The notes: generated by a model not told the origin, from the letters alone. Positions 7,957 to 18,594 are shown, counted from the first letter of the stretch. The stretch is DNA of 64,000 nucleotides from Actinoplanes aureus (GCF_015704865.1 NZ_JADQTO010000005.1:294691-358690), one strand, 5' to 3'. Numbers and translations are program-made.

Positions 7957-8766
7957 TTACAACTCGGTCACCACGACGTCGAGGGCGCGCGGCCGACCGG
8001 GCGCGCCCGGCGTCTCCTCCACCGTGAACTTGAGGTCGCGCAGCGCCGTGACCAGGTCATCCACCGACTCCGGCGCGGCGCCGTCCGCGGCGAGGGCGCG
8101 GACCAGGCGACCCTTGGTGGCCTTGTTGAAGTGGCTCACCACCGACCGCTTGGGCACGCCATCGACGTTCCGCTCGTGCAGCACCCGCAGTGCGGCCGCC
8201 CGCGTGGCGCTGCCGGCGGCCGGCGACCACATCGCGGCGTACGCGCCGGAGCGCAGATCGAGCACCGGTTGGCCGTCGGTGGCGGCGTCGAGTGCCGGGC
8301 GGAGGGCCTTCTTCCAGTACGTGGTGAGCCCGCCCACCGGCGCCGGCAGGGTGACGCCCACCGAGCAGCGGTACGCCGGAATCCGGTCACCGAGCCGGAC
8401 CACGCCCCACAGCCCGGAGAAGACCACGGCGTTCCGCTCCAGCCAATCCCGCGCCGCCGGAGCCAGGCTGTCCGCGCCGAGCGCCTCGTACAGCACCCCG
8501 GTGTAGATCTCCGCGGCCGGGGCCGCCGGCGCGCCGGGCAGCTCGGCGTTGCGGGCCACCTCAGCGCGCTGGCCGGCGCTGAGTCCGAGGGTGGCGAGCG
8601 AGCCGGCGATCGACCGTTCACTTGTCCGCTTGCAGAGCGCCACCAGCCGGTTGAGCACCCGGGTCCGGGCCTTGGCGAGTTCGGGCAGCCAGAGCGCGGC
8701 CGGGTCGACGGGTTCGCCGGTGACGGCCGGGGTCTTGCCCTCGGACGGTGGCAGCAGGATCAGCAC
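7957..8766 (-). CDS. yaaA: YaaA-family peroxide stress protein
   Basis: The 269-residue protein opens with LILLPPSEGKT, the signature of the YaaA/UPF0246 (DUF328) family, and ends with the conserved FNKATKGRLVRAL and DLKF segments. In E. coli YaaA limits intracellular iron and DNA damage under hydrogen peroxide. Length matches the family. Translation starts at GTG (8766). It lies 9 bp downstream of the STAS gene on the same strand, so the two may be co-transcribed. Confidence 0.9.
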   Translation of the reverse strand: MLILLPPSEGKTPAVTGEPVDPAALWLPELAKARTRVLNRLVALCKRTSERSIAGSLATLGLSAGQRAEVARNAELPGAPAAPAAEIYTGVLYEALGADSLAPAARDWLERNAVVFSGLWGVVRLGDRIPAYRCSVGVTLPAPVGGLTTYWKKALRPALDAATDGQPVLDLRSGAYAAMWSPAAGSATRAAALRVLHERNVDGVPKRSVVSHFNKATKGRLVRALAADGAAPESVDDLVTALRDLKFTVEETPGAPGRPRALDVVVTEL

Positions 8767-8775
8767 GCGGCGAGA

Positions 8776-9126
8776 CTAACCGGCGGTGCCGTCCGGCCGG
8801 TCGGCCAGGGCGTCCGCAACGGTCGGGTAGACCCCGATCCGGGTGGTCAGTCCCACCGTGTCGAGCAGCCGTTCCAGGAATTCGCCGGGGCCGGCGAGCC
8901 GCAGCCAGCCGCCGCCGGCGCGGGCCCGGTTGTGCCCGACCACGAACGTGCTCAGCCCGATCGAGTCGCAGAACTCGACACCGGCCAGGTCGACCACCAC
9001 GCGGGGCTGGGGTTTCGACAGCGCCTCGTCCAGCTTGGCGGCGAGACTGGGTGCGCTGTCCAGGTCCAGGTGCCCGCGCACGGTCACCACTACGGCGCCG
9101 GGTTCCTCGGCAAGGAAGACGTACAC
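8776..9126 (-). CDS. STAS-domain protein (anti-sigma-factor-antagonist type)
   Basis: The 116-residue protein is a single STAS domain: VVVTVRGHLDLDSAP, then VVVDLAGVEFCDSIGLSTFV. The serine in DSIGLS is at the position phosphorylated in SpoIIAA/RsbV-type antagonists by anti-sigma kinases. By family it would bind an HATPase-type anti-sigma factor in a partner-switching module, but no such kinase gene is near. A SpoIIE-type phosphatase is encoded 10 kb away (18758-20668) and could act on such a protein; that link is an inference. The start is GTG. Confidence 0.85.
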   Translation of the reverse strand: MYVFLAEEPGAVVVTVRGHLDLDSAPSLAAKLDEALSKPQPRVVVDLAGVEFCDSIGLSTFVVGHNRARAGGGWLRLAGPGEFLERLLDTVGLTTRIGVYPTVADALADRPDGTAG

Positions 9127-9157
9127 ATCGGCTTCTTGCCCAGAAACCGCCTCGCCG

Positions 9158-10942
9158 TCACCTCTCCACGGTGACGGTCGTTTTCACGGTTGCCCGATCG
9201 ATCTCGCTGGTCCGGATGGTGAAGGCCAGCTCGTAGGTGCCCGGCAACGGGAAGGTCACCGAGCCGAGGGCCTGGTGCGACGGGGCGTCCAGGCCGGCGA
9301 TCGGCTGGGGGACCGCCTCCAGGTCCTGGTCGAGCAGGCGGGCGGTCAACTGCCACTCGGCGGCCCGCAGCGGTGCGCCGGACGGGGAGTAGAGGAAGGC
9401 GTGCACGGTGTTGTACTCGCCCAGCTCCACCGGATAGATGTTGAACTGGAGCGCGTAGATCGGGCTGTCCAGGGTGTCCGAGGAGCCCCGGCCGCTGATC
9501 GCGTTGTCCTTGACCGCGGCGGTGCGACCCGGGTCCACCTGCACCAGCACGGCGCTGAGCGCCAGGATCACCACGGTCGCGACGACCTCGATGCCGACCG
9601 TACGCCGCAGGACCCCGCCGTTGCGGGCGGTGAGCACGAGCTTGCGGGCCACCGCCGCGGCGCCGAGGACCAGGGCGAGAACGCCCAGCTTGGCGAGCAG
9701 CAACTGGCCGTACCCGGTGCGCCAGAGTGCTTCGAGAGAGCCGAGCTGCACGGCGGACTGCACCCCGCCGGCGATCGCGAGCCAGAGCACGGACATGGCC
9801 GCCCACCGGGACCAGACCGGCAGGATCTTGGCGAGGACCCGCCGGTGGGTGCCGCGCAGCAGGAACGCGATCAGGGTGATAAGGCCGCCGATCCAGATCG
9901 CCATGGCAGCCATGTGCACCACGCCGACGGCGACCGTGACCGCGGGCATCGGCGCGGCGGCGGCGTGCCCGGTCAGCGGCCAGGTGACCAGCCCGGCGAC
10001 GGCGAGTAGCAGCACCGCGACGACCTGGGCCCGGTGGGCGCGCGGCTGGACGACGGTGGGAGCGACCCGGGGGACCGTGATGAGCGCGGGGGCGTCGGTC
10101 GAGACCAGGGTGAGGGCGGGGCCGCCGGCGGGTACGAGTTCGCGGGCCGGCGCGGGCGCGGGGGAGGGCCCGATGGCCGGGGTCCGGCGCGGGCCGCGCA
10201 GCAGCCGGGGCAGCAGTGCCGCCAGTACCGCCAGTACCGCCAGCCTGATCGTCAGCAGGAGCCCGAACTGGCTGGTCAGCACCTCGCCCAGCTCGCCGGC
10301 GCTGACCTGCCACAGGGCGGAGCCGCTGCCCTGCTGCGCCTGAAGGCCGAGCGCGCCGACGGTCGCCACGGCGGTCAGGGCGATGCCGGTACGCACGGTG
10401 ATCAGCGCCGATCGGCGGGAGCGGCGCGGTGGCCACAGGAAGGCCAGGAACAGCGCGGGGCCGGCGATCAGCGTGAGTCCGGCGTACCCGGTGAATTTCA
10501 GGGTGGGGATCGCGGCCGCGACCGACCAGTGCGGCCCGGTGCTGGTCGCGGCCTCGGGCCGCTCGGAGGGCGCGCCGACCGAGAAGGTGATGGCGCCGCC
10601 GACCGGGTGGCTGTCGGCGGAGATGACCCGGAAGCTGATCAGATAGGTGCCGAGCGGGCGGCCGGGCTTGCGGACCGGGATGCGCAGGACGGCGCCCTCG
10701 ACGGTGGGTGTGCCGTTGATCCGCTCGCCGTCCGGGGCGATCACCTGGATCCGTCCGCTGACCACGGCGATCGGCTCGCTGAACGTGACCGTCACGACGC
10801 TCGGCGAGGCGCCGACGACGCTGCCCGGAACCGGATCCGAACTGACCGGCGTGGCGTGCGCGGACGCCGGGACGGCGGGCAGGAACAGCACTCCGAGCAC
10901 GGCGAACAGCAGCAGGAGTGGAATGTTACGAACCCTCGTCAC
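9158..10942 (-). CDS. CopC-CopD fusion with C-terminal YtkA-like domain (copper handling)
   Basis: The 594-residue protein has a signal peptide (LLLLFAVLGVLFLPAVPASA), then a CopC domain beginning HATPVSSDP, whose first histidine is the usual copper ligand after cleavage, with SEPIAV and HPVGGAITFSV further on. A multi-helix CopD membrane domain follows from about residue 155 (LKFTGYAGLTLIAGPALFL). A YtkA-like extracytoplasmic domain ends the protein. CopC/CopD proteins bind copper outside the cell and take part in its import or tolerance. The GTG at 10942 was chosen because it sits directly before the signal peptide. It is divergent from pgm. Confidence 0.88.
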   Translation of the reverse strand: MTRVRNIPLLLLFAVLGVLFLPAVPASAHATPVSSDPVPGSVVGASPSVVTVTFSEPIAVVSGRIQVIAPDGERINGTPTVEGAVLRIPVRKPGRPLGTYLISFRVISADSHPVGGAITFSVGAPSERPEAATSTGPHWSVAAAIPTLKFTGYAGLTLIAGPALFLAFLWPPRRSRRSALITVRTGIALTAVATVGALGLQAQQGSGSALWQVSAGELGEVLTSQFGLLLTIRLAVLAVLAALLPRLLRGPRRTPAIGPSPAPAPARELVPAGGPALTLVSTDAPALITVPRVAPTVVQPRAHRAQVVAVLLLAVAGLVTWPLTGHAAAAPMPAVTVAVGVVHMAAMAIWIGGLITLIAFLLRGTHRRVLAKILPVWSRWAAMSVLWLAIAGGVQSAVQLGSLEALWRTGYGQLLLAKLGVLALVLGAAAVARKLVLTARNGGVLRRTVGIEVVATVVILALSAVLVQVDPGRTAAVKDNAISGRGSSDTLDSPIYALQFNIYPVELGEYNTVHAFLYSPSGAPLRAAEWQLTARLLDQDLEAVPQPIAGLDAPSHQALGSVTFPLPGTYELAFTIRTSEIDRATVKTTVTVER

Positions 10943-11036
10943 ACCGGGTAGTTCGGAAGCGGGCCGGGAAAGGTTCAAGCGGGTCGTCGCTGGATACGAT
11001 CCGGCACAGATCCATGCGCTCTGCGAGGAGGCCACG

Positions 11037-12677
<1,641 letters not shown>

Positions 12678-12763
12678 TCCGGTTCCACTCAGGTTCGGGC
12701 CGGTTCCGCCGACAGGAATGCCGCAAGCACTGTGCAGACCTGGCGAGGAGCCGTACGAACCCG

Positions 12764-15064
12764 ATGAGCGCACCCGAGACCGCCGGCTCCCGGCAGCGAG
12801 CCGGCGGGCTCACCGCCGTGGTGGTGGCCCTGGCGGCCATCGTCGCGGTACTGGTGTGGCTACTGGTGGACCCGTCCCTGCTCCACCTCGGGTACCTGGG
12901 CGGTCCGATCGCCATGGCCACGGCGGTCCTCGCCTGCCAGCGGATCGCCCGGGTGGTGCAGCTGCCGCGCCCGGTGCGGTCGTTCTGGCGCCGTATCGAG
13001 CACGCCGGCGTCTGCATGCTGGCCGCTGCGGTCATCGCGATGTTCCGGGCCAACAACGAGGCCGGGCTGTCGCCGTACGTCGGTGTGCCGCTGCTGGCCG
13101 GCGTACTGTTGCTGCTGGCCGCGTTCCTGCTGCTGCCCGGCCCGAAGCGGACCGCGGTGGGCTGGATACGAGCGCTGCTGGACGGCGCCACGGTGGCGGT
13201 CGCCAGCGCGCTGATCTTCTGGTACGTCGTGCTCGACCTGGCACCCGGGGGCACCTCGATGGTGGCCCGCACCGGGGCCGCCGTGGTGGGCACCGGCGGC
13301 ATGCTGCTGCTCGTCGTGATCGGCAAGGCGGCGGCCCGGCCGCAGACCATGGTCGCCCCCGACGCGCTGCGGGTGCTGGCCCTCGCGCCGCTCGCCGCGG
13401 TCGCCGGCAACGTACTGCTGATCGCCGGTGGCGACTGGAGCCGGCTGGCGCTGTCGGTGCTGGCCATCCCGCTGGTCGCGGTCTCGATCTGCGTCGCCGC
13501 CCACCTCCAACGGCGGGCGATGACCGATCCGGAACGCCCGCAGGACGCCGCGCTCGCGCACCGCTCGCTGTTCAACCTGTTGCCGTTCCTCGCGGTCACC
13601 GCGACCGCGGTCCTGGTGATCAGCGTCAGCAGCCAGGACATGACCGGCCGGCAGCGCACCGTGATCATCGGTGCGGTCCTGATCGCCGGCTTCGTCGTGG
13701 TCCGCCAGCTGCTCAGCCTGCGGGAGAACAGCCTGGCGCTGAAGGGCATCCGCCGGCAGCAGGCCGAACTGGAGCGGCTGGCGCTCAGCGACTCGCTCAC
13801 CGGGCTGCCGAACCGGGCCCGGTTCGGTGTCGCGCTGGCCGAGCGGATCGGCGCGCACCAGCCGGCCGGTGCCCTGCTGATCGACGTCGACGACTTCAAA
13901 ATGATCAACGACACGCTCGGCCCGGCCGCCGGTGACCAGCTGCTCTACCAGGTCGCGCAGCGGCTGCGGCAGCACTGCGCGGCCGGCGAGATGCCGGCCC
14001 GGCTCGGCGGCGACGAGTTCGCCGTGCTGCTCCCGGCCGACGAGCCGGAGGAGGCCGAGGCGGCCGCCACCCGGCTGCTGCTGGCCTTCGCCGACCCGTT
14101 CCGGGTGGGCGACCAGACGCTGCTGCTGCACTCCAGTGCCGGTATCGCCCTGGCCGGCACCGGCGAGACCGCCGACGAGGTGCTGCGTAACGCGGACATC
14201 GCGATGTACGCGGCCAAGGAGTCCGGCAAGGCCTCCTGGGTACGCTTCGAGCCGCGGATGCGCCAGGACATGGTGAACCATGCCCGGCTGGCCAGCGAGC
14301 TGCAGAACGGCATCATCCGCGGCGAGCTGCGGCTGCTCTACCAGCCGGTGTTCGACCTGGTCACCGGCCGGCTGCACGGCGCCGAGGCACTGGTGCGCTG
14401 GCAGCACCCGACCCGCGGGTTCGTCTCGCCGGGAGAGTTCATCCCGGTCGCCGAGCGCTCCGGGCTGATCGTGCCGCTCGGCGCCTGGGTGCTGCGGGAG
14501 GCCTGTACCCAGCTCGCCAGCTGGCGTGCGGAGTACCCCAACGCGATCGAGGCGGTGAACGTCAACGTCGCCGTCCGTCAGCTGCGCGAGGCCGGCTTCG
14601 TGGACGAGGTGGCCGCGGTGCTCAGCGACACCGGGCTCATGCCGGCCAACCTGATCCTCGAGGTGACCGAGTCGTCGGTGGTCGACGGCTGGCAGGTCCG
14701 GGAGACCCTGCAGACGTTGCACGACATCGGCGTACGCCTGGCGCTTGACGATTTCGGCACCGGCCAGTCCTCGCTCAGCCTGCTGCGCGCCTTCCCGGTC
14801 GACGTGCTGAAGCTGGACAAGTCGTTCGTCGACGGGATCGCCGACGGCGAGGACCGCGGCCGCGTCGCGGTGGCCGCCGCGGTCGCCCAGCTGGCCGAAC
14901 ATCTCCAGCTCAAGGCGGTCGCCGAGGGCATCGAGAGCCGGGAGCAGGTGGACCGGCTGCGGGACATGGGCTACCGGTACGGCCAGGGCTTCTACATGGC
15001 CAAACCGCTGCCCGCCGCCGAGTGCGGAGCGCTGATGGCCGCCGATCCGGTCCGCGCCGCCTAA
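12764..15064 (+). CDS. Membrane protein with tandem GGDEF and EAL domains (cyclic-di-GMP turnover)
   Basis: The 766-residue protein has an N-terminal block of about nine to ten membrane helices (residues 20-320), then a GGDEF domain with an intact ARLGGDEF motif (about residue 413) and an EAL domain with GAEALVRWQ (about 540), the NVNV and EVTES motifs, LDDFGTGQSSLS (about 661), LKLDKSF and AEGIES. Both catalytic signatures look intact, so it could make and degrade cyclic-di-GMP. The RxxD inhibitory site normally five residues before GGDEF is absent. The ATG at 12764 was chosen because the membrane domain follows and GAGGAG lies upstream. It lies 86 bp downstream of pgm. Confidence 0.92.
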   Translation: MSAPETAGSRQRAGGLTAVVVALAAIVAVLVWLLVDPSLLHLGYLGGPIAMATAVLACQRIARVVQLPRPVRSFWRRIEHAGVCMLAAAVIAMFRANNEAGLSPYVGVPLLAGVLLLLAAFLLLPGPKRTAVGWIRALLDGATVAVASALIFWYVVLDLAPGGTSMVARTGAAVVGTGGMLLLVVIGKAAARPQTMVAPDALRVLALAPLAAVAGNVLLIAGGDWSRLALSVLAIPLVAVSICVAAHLQRRAMTDPERPQDAALAHRSLFNLLPFLAVTATAVLVISVSSQDMTGRQRTVIIGAVLIAGFVVVRQLLSLRENSLALKGIRRQQAELERLALSDSLTGLPNRARFGVALAERIGAHQPAGALLIDVDDFKMINDTLGPAAGDQLLYQVAQRLRQHCAAGEMPARLGGDEFAVLLPADEPEEAEAAATRLLLAFADPFRVGDQTLLLHSSAGIALAGTGETADEVLRNADIAMYAAKESGKASWVRFEPRMRQDMVNHARLASELQNGIIRGELRLLYQPVFDLVTGRLHGAEALVRWQHPTRGFVSPGEFIPVAERSGLIVPLGAWVLREACTQLASWRAEYPNAIEAVNVNVAVRQLREAGFVDEVAAVLSDTGLMPANLILEVTESSVVDGWQVRETLQTLHDIGVRLALDDFGTGQSSLSLLRAFPVDVLKLDKSFVDGIADGEDRGRVAVAAAVAQLAEHLQLKAVAEGIESREQVDRLRDMGYRYGQGFYMAKPLPAAECGALMAADPVRAA

Positions 15065-15070
15065 AACGGG

Positions 15071-15105
15071 TAGACCTCAAGACCGGTTCAGGTAATACGG
15101 TCTTG
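15071..15105 (+). promoter_or_regulatory. Putative promoter/operator of the MFS gene at 15108
   Basis: CAAGACCG (15078-15085) and CGGTCTTG (15098-15105) form a perfect 8-bp inverted repeat ending two bases before the ATG. A -10-like TAATAC (15093-15098) lies between the arms, and TAGACC (15071-15076) is a weak -35 candidate. The spacing would put transcription start at or near the A of the ATG. A repressor site overlapping a leaderless promoter is inferred. Confidence 0.45.
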
Positions 15106-15107
15106 GG

Positions 15108-16694
15108 ATGGCCGTCATCCGGGGCAACGTGAAGACCTTCTACCAGCTGCTCGGCAACACCCTGCTGGTGTCGGTCATGAATTTCACCGTCTGGTTCGCC
15201 GTCACCTTCTGGGTGTACCTGCAGACCAGGTCGGTCTTCGCGACCGGGATGATCTCCGGCATCTTCCTGGTGCTGACCGCGTTCACCGGCATCTGGTTCG
15301 GCGGCATCGTCGACGGCCACCGCAAGAAGACCGCGCTCCAGCTCTCCGCCGTGGCGTCGCTGCTGCTGTACGGTGCGGCCTTCGCGCTCTACCTGGCCGT
15401 GCCGGACGACGAGTTCCGCAAACCGGCGAGCCCCGTGCTGTGGGCGTTCGTCCTGCTGCTGATGTTCGGCGTGATCGCCGGCAACATCCGCACCATCGCA
15501 CTGCCCACCCTGGTCACGCTGCTCATCGAGGAGGACACCAGGGACCGGGCGAACGGCCTGGTCGGCACCGTCTCGGGCACCACCTTCCTGGTCACCTCGG
15601 TGATCAGTGGTGTGCTGGTGGCCCTGGACGGCATGTTCTCGGTGCTGCTGCTGGCGCTGGTGGTGCTGGCGATCTCGCTGGTGCACCTGAGCTTCGTGCC
15701 GATCCCCGAGCGGGAGATCGTGCACACCGGGGACGACGTGCCGAAATCCGGTGTGGACCTGCGCGGCACGCTGCGGATCATCGCCGGTGTGCCGGGCCTG
15801 ACCGCGCTGATCCTGTTCAGCACGTTCAACAACTTCCTCGGCGGCGTGTTCATGGCGCTCGCCGACGCGTACGGGTTGTCGCTGGTGTCGGTGCAGACGT
15901 GGGGTCTGCTCTGGGGTGTGCTGAGCACCGGGTTCATCATCGGCGGGCTGCTGGTGGCGCGTACCGGCCTGGGGCGCCGCCCGGTCCGGCTGCTCCTGCT
16001 GATCAACGTGGTGCTCTGGGCGATCATCATCGTGTTCCCGCTGTGGGCGTCGATCATCCCGCTGGCGATCGGCTTCTTCCTCTACATGACCCTGGTGCCG
16101 TACGCGGAGGCCACCGAACAGACCATCCTGCAGAAGGTGGTGCCGTACGAGCGGCAGGGCCGGGTCTTCGGCCTGGCACAGAGCGCCGAGCAGGCCGCCT
16201 CACCACTGACCGCGTTCCTGATCTCGCCGATCACCCAGTTCTTCTTCATCCCGTTCATGACCGACGGGGCCGGCGCCCGCACCATCGGGCCGTGGTTCGG
16301 CACCGGCGCCGACCGGGGCATGGCACTGGTCTTCGTGCTGACCGGCATCATCGGCGTGATCGCCACGTCGCTCGCCCTGATCAGCCGCCCCTACCACCGG
16401 CTCAGCCGCCGCCTGGCCGAGGAGAAGACCACCGAGCCGGCCGAGGAGAAGAGCACCGAGCCGGCCGAGGAGAAGACCGAGCCCGGTCCCGACGAGCCGC
16501 GGGGGGGGCGGGGGAGGGGGGGTGGCCGGCCCCCGGGGTGGGGAGGCGCCCACCGCCCCGGGCGCCGGCCCCCCGCGCGCCGCGTTTCTGCCTTCTTCCC
16601 CCCCCCCCCGCGACCGGTGACTCAGGCGTCGACCTCGGAACGGTCCTCGGTCGCCCAGAGGGTGTGGAACGAACCCTCCTTGTCGATCCGGTGA
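15108..16694 (+). CDS. MFS transporter (probable efflux), C-terminus uncertain
   Basis: The open frame encodes 528 residues. The first 440 or so form a 12-helix MFS transporter: TRSVFATGMISGIFLV, GIWFGGIVDGHRKK (the loop 2-3 motif) and GRVFGLAQSAEQAASPLTAFL. Proteins of this type are usually drug or metabolite exporters. Around residue 440 a repeated acidic segment (TEPAEEKSTEPAEEK) begins, after which the frame enters runs of G and C and continues into the 3' end of gnd on the other strand, overlapping it by 73 bp. The real stop is probably before 16620, so the last 60-70 residues are doubtful. Confidence 0.8.
   Translation: MAVIRGNVKTFYQLLGNTLLVSVMNFTVWFAVTFWVYLQTRSVFATGMISGIFLVLTAFTGIWFGGIVDGHRKKTALQLSAVASLLLYGAAFALYLAVPDDEFRKPASPVLWAFVLLLMFGVIAGNIRTIALPTLVTLLIEEDTRDRANGLVGTVSGTTFLVTSVISGVLVALDGMFSVLLLALVVLAISLVHLSFVPIPEREIVHTGDDVPKSGVDLRGTLRIIAGVPGLTALILFSTFNNFLGGVFMALADAYGLSLVSVQTWGLLWGVLSTGFIIGGLLVARTGLGRRPVRLLLLINVVLWAIIIVFPLWASIIPLAIGFFLYMTLVPYAEATEQTILQKVVPYERQGRVFGLAQSAEQAASPLTAFLISPITQFFFIPFMTDGAGARTIGPWFGTGADRGMALVFVLTGIIGVIATSLALISRPYHRLSRRLAEEKTTEPAEEKSTEPAEEKTEPGPDEPRGGRGRGGGRPPGWGGAHRPGRRPPARRVSAFFPPPPRPVTQASTSERSSVAQRVWNEPSLSIR
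16501..16609. other. Extreme G-run/C-run segment between convergent genes
   Basis: This stretch has runs of 8 G, 5 G and 7 G on the plus strand (16501-16522), GC-only palindromes in the middle (GGCGCC ... GGCGCC), and a run of 12 C (16598-16609). It sits between the ends of the MFS gene and gnd. It meets the usual pattern for G-quadruplex formation on both strands, and may act in termination of the two convergent transcripts. It is also where sequencing or assembly error in homopolymers is most likely. Confidence 0.6.
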
Positions 16695-18061
16695 TAGGTG
16701 TGCGCGCCGAAGAAGTCGCGCTGCCCCTGGATCAGCGCGGCCGGCAGCCGCTTGGCGCGCAGGCCGTCGTAGTAGGCCAGCGCCGACGAGAAGCCGGGCG
16801 CCGGGATGCCCTGCTGCGCGGCGGTCGCCGCCACCCGGCGCCACGCGTCCTGTGCGCCGCTGACCGCGTCCAGGAAGTACTGGTCCACGAGCAGCGTGGG
16901 CAGGTCCGGCTGCTTGTCGTACGCCTGCTTGATGAAGTCGAGGAACTTGGCGCGGATGATGCAACCGGCGCGCCAGATCTTCGCCATCGCGCCCGGGTCG
17001 ATGTCCCAGCCGTACTCCTTGCTGGCCGCCTGGACCTGCTGGAAGCCCTGCGCGTACGCCACGATCTTGGAAGCGAACAGCGCCTGCTCGACGTCGGCGA
17101 CCAGGTCTCCGGCGTGCGCGCCGGCCGAGGCCGACGGGCCGGGCAGGCCCGCGTCGGCGGCCGCCTTGCGCACGTCCGCGCCGCCGGACAGGGCGCGGGC
17201 GAAGACAGACTCGGCGATGCCGGAGACCGGTACGCCCAGGTCCAGCGCCGCCTGCACGGTCCAGCGGCCGGTGCCCTTCTGCTCGGCCTGGTCCAGCACG
17301 ACGTCCACGAACGGCTTGCCGGTGTCCGCGTCGACCTGCTTGAGCACCTCGGCGGTGATCTCGATCAGGTACGAGCCGAGCCGCCCCTCGTTCCACTGGC
17401 CGAACACGCCGGCGATCTCCGCCGGTGACAGCCCGCCCACCTGCCGCAGCAGGTCGTACGCCTCGGCGATGAGCTGCATGTCCGCGTACTCGATGCCGTT
17501 GTGCACCATCTTCACGAAGTGACCGGCGCCGTCCGGGCCGACGTGCACGCAGCACGGCTCCCCGTCCACCTTCGCCGCGATGTCCTCGAGCAGCGGGCCG
17601 AGCGCCTCGTACGACTCCTTCGGCCCACCCGGCATGATCGACGGGCCGTGCAGCGCGCCCTCCTCGCCGCCGGAGACGCCGGCGCCCACGAAGTGCAGGC
17701 CCTTCGCCTTGAGCGCCGCCTCCCGCCGCCGGGTGTCCGCGAAGTGCGCGTTGCCCGCGTCGATCAGCATGTCGCCCTCCTCCAGCAGCGGGGCGAACTC
17801 GTCGATCACGGCGTCGGTGGCCGGGCCGGCCTTCACCATGATGACCACGCGGCGCGGGCGCTCCAGGCTCGCCACGAACTGCTCGGCGGTCTCGGCCGGC
17901 AGGAACGTGCCCTCGTGACCGAACTGCTCGACGAGTTCCTTGGTGCGGCCGTAGGACCGGTTGTGCAACGCCACGGTGTGCCCGTGCCGGGCGAAGTTAC
18001 GGGCCAGGTTGCGGCCCATCACCGCCAGGCCGGTGACTCCGATCTGCGCCTTCTGCGACAT
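16622..18061 (-). CDS. gnd: 6-phosphogluconate dehydrogenase, decarboxylating
   Basis: The 479-residue enzyme oxidises 6-phosphogluconate to ribulose 5-phosphate and CO2 with NADP+, in the oxidative pentose phosphate pathway. The N-terminus has the Rossmann motif IGVTGLAVMGRNLARN and the cofactor-binding NRSYGRTKEL. Substrate-site motifs are FVGAGVSGGEEGALHGPSIMPGG and HFVKMVHNGIEYADMQ, with the catalytic lysine in VKMVHNG. The C-terminus has GTGRWTVQAALDLGVP and the RDFFGAHTYHR segment. Length matches the long (about 470-480 residue) family. The ATG at 18061 is preceded by a GGAAGGA ribosome site. Confidence 0.97.
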   Translation of the reverse strand: MSQKAQIGVTGLAVMGRNLARNFARHGHTVALHNRSYGRTKELVEQFGHEGTFLPAETAEQFVASLERPRRVVIMVKAGPATDAVIDEFAPLLEEGDMLIDAGNAHFADTRRREAALKAKGLHFVGAGVSGGEEGALHGPSIMPGGPKESYEALGPLLEDIAAKVDGEPCCVHVGPDGAGHFVKMVHNGIEYADMQLIAEAYDLLRQVGGLSPAEIAGVFGQWNEGRLGSYLIEITAEVLKQVDADTGKPFVDVVLDQAEQKGTGRWTVQAALDLGVPVSGIAESVFARALSGGADVRKAAADAGLPGPSASAGAHAGDLVADVEQALFASKIVAYAQGFQQVQAASKEYGWDIDPGAMAKIWRAGCIIRAKFLDFIKQAYDKQPDLPTLLVDQYFLDAVSGAQDAWRRVAATAAQQGIPAPGFSSALAYYDGLRAKRLPAALIQGQRDFFGAHTYHRIDKEGSFHTLWATEDRSEVDA

Positions 18062-18238
18062 CACTACGTCCTTCCTCGTTACCCGCCCGTTACGGGCCCC
18101 GCCGTCATTCTTACGGGAACCGGCCTCCCGGGGTTCGATCACGTCCACGTGGTGAACTCCGCCAGGCGCTCTGTACCGGGCGAAACACGCTGCAGGGGCG
18201 AGCGCCGGGGAGATCGGCGCGGCGGTACGCTTCCTGCC

Positions 18239-18283
18239 ATGCCGATCCGGACCACCTGTTACCTCCGGATCCCGCAGACATGA
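18239..18283 (+). CDS. Possible 14-codon leader peptide coupled to the MazF-like gene
   Basis: ATG at 18239 opens a 14-residue frame (MPIRTTCYLRIPQT) whose TGA overlaps the ATG of the MazF/PemK-like gene in an ATGA arrangement (18280-18283). No clear ribosome site is seen before either start. It may serve only to couple translation. It is too short to judge by composition, so this is a suggestion from geometry alone. Confidence 0.3.
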   Translation: MPIRTTCYLRIPQT

Positions 18284-18594
18284 GACGCGGCGAGATCTGG
18301 ACCATCGGCGACCGCGCCGACCTGCGTTACCGCGTACTCGTACTCTCCGCCGACAGCTACAACGAGCGCGGCAACGCCGCGCCGATCTGCGCGCCCATCG
18401 TGCGCCAGCGCGGTGTCACCGAGCTCCCGCCGTACGCGGTGGCGCTGACCGAACAGGATCCGATCACCGGCGTGGTCGTGGTCAACCGGATGCGCCGGCT
18501 GCCGGCGTCCACCGGCGCGGAACGCATCGGCATGGTGACCGGAGCGAGCATGGCCCGCCTCGCTGAGGCGGTCCGCGACCTTTTCGAGCTCTGA
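18280..18594 (+). CDS. MazF/PemK-like protein
   Basis: The 104-residue protein begins MRRGEIWTIGDRADLRYRVLVLSAD and continues with APICAPIVR and VVVVNRMRRLP, the fold pattern of MazF/PemK (CcdB-like barrel) toxins, in which an early arginine and a central Thr/Ser usually form the RNase site. It is close to standard length. No antitoxin gene is evident: the upstream 180 bp encode at most a 14-residue peptide, and the downstream gene is a phosphatase. It may therefore be a solitary family member with another role, or its antitoxin may lie elsewhere. Confidence 0.75.
   Translation: MRRGEIWTIGDRADLRYRVLVLSADSYNERGNAAPICAPIVRQRGVTELPPYAVALTEQDPITGVVVVNRMRRLPASTGAERIGMVTGASMARLAEAVRDLFEL

Noticed and set aside
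15440..17428. A 662-codon plus-strand frame spanning the MFS gene and gnd
   Set aside because: It crosses two well-supported genes in other frames and encodes Arg/His/Gly-rich low-complexity sequence.
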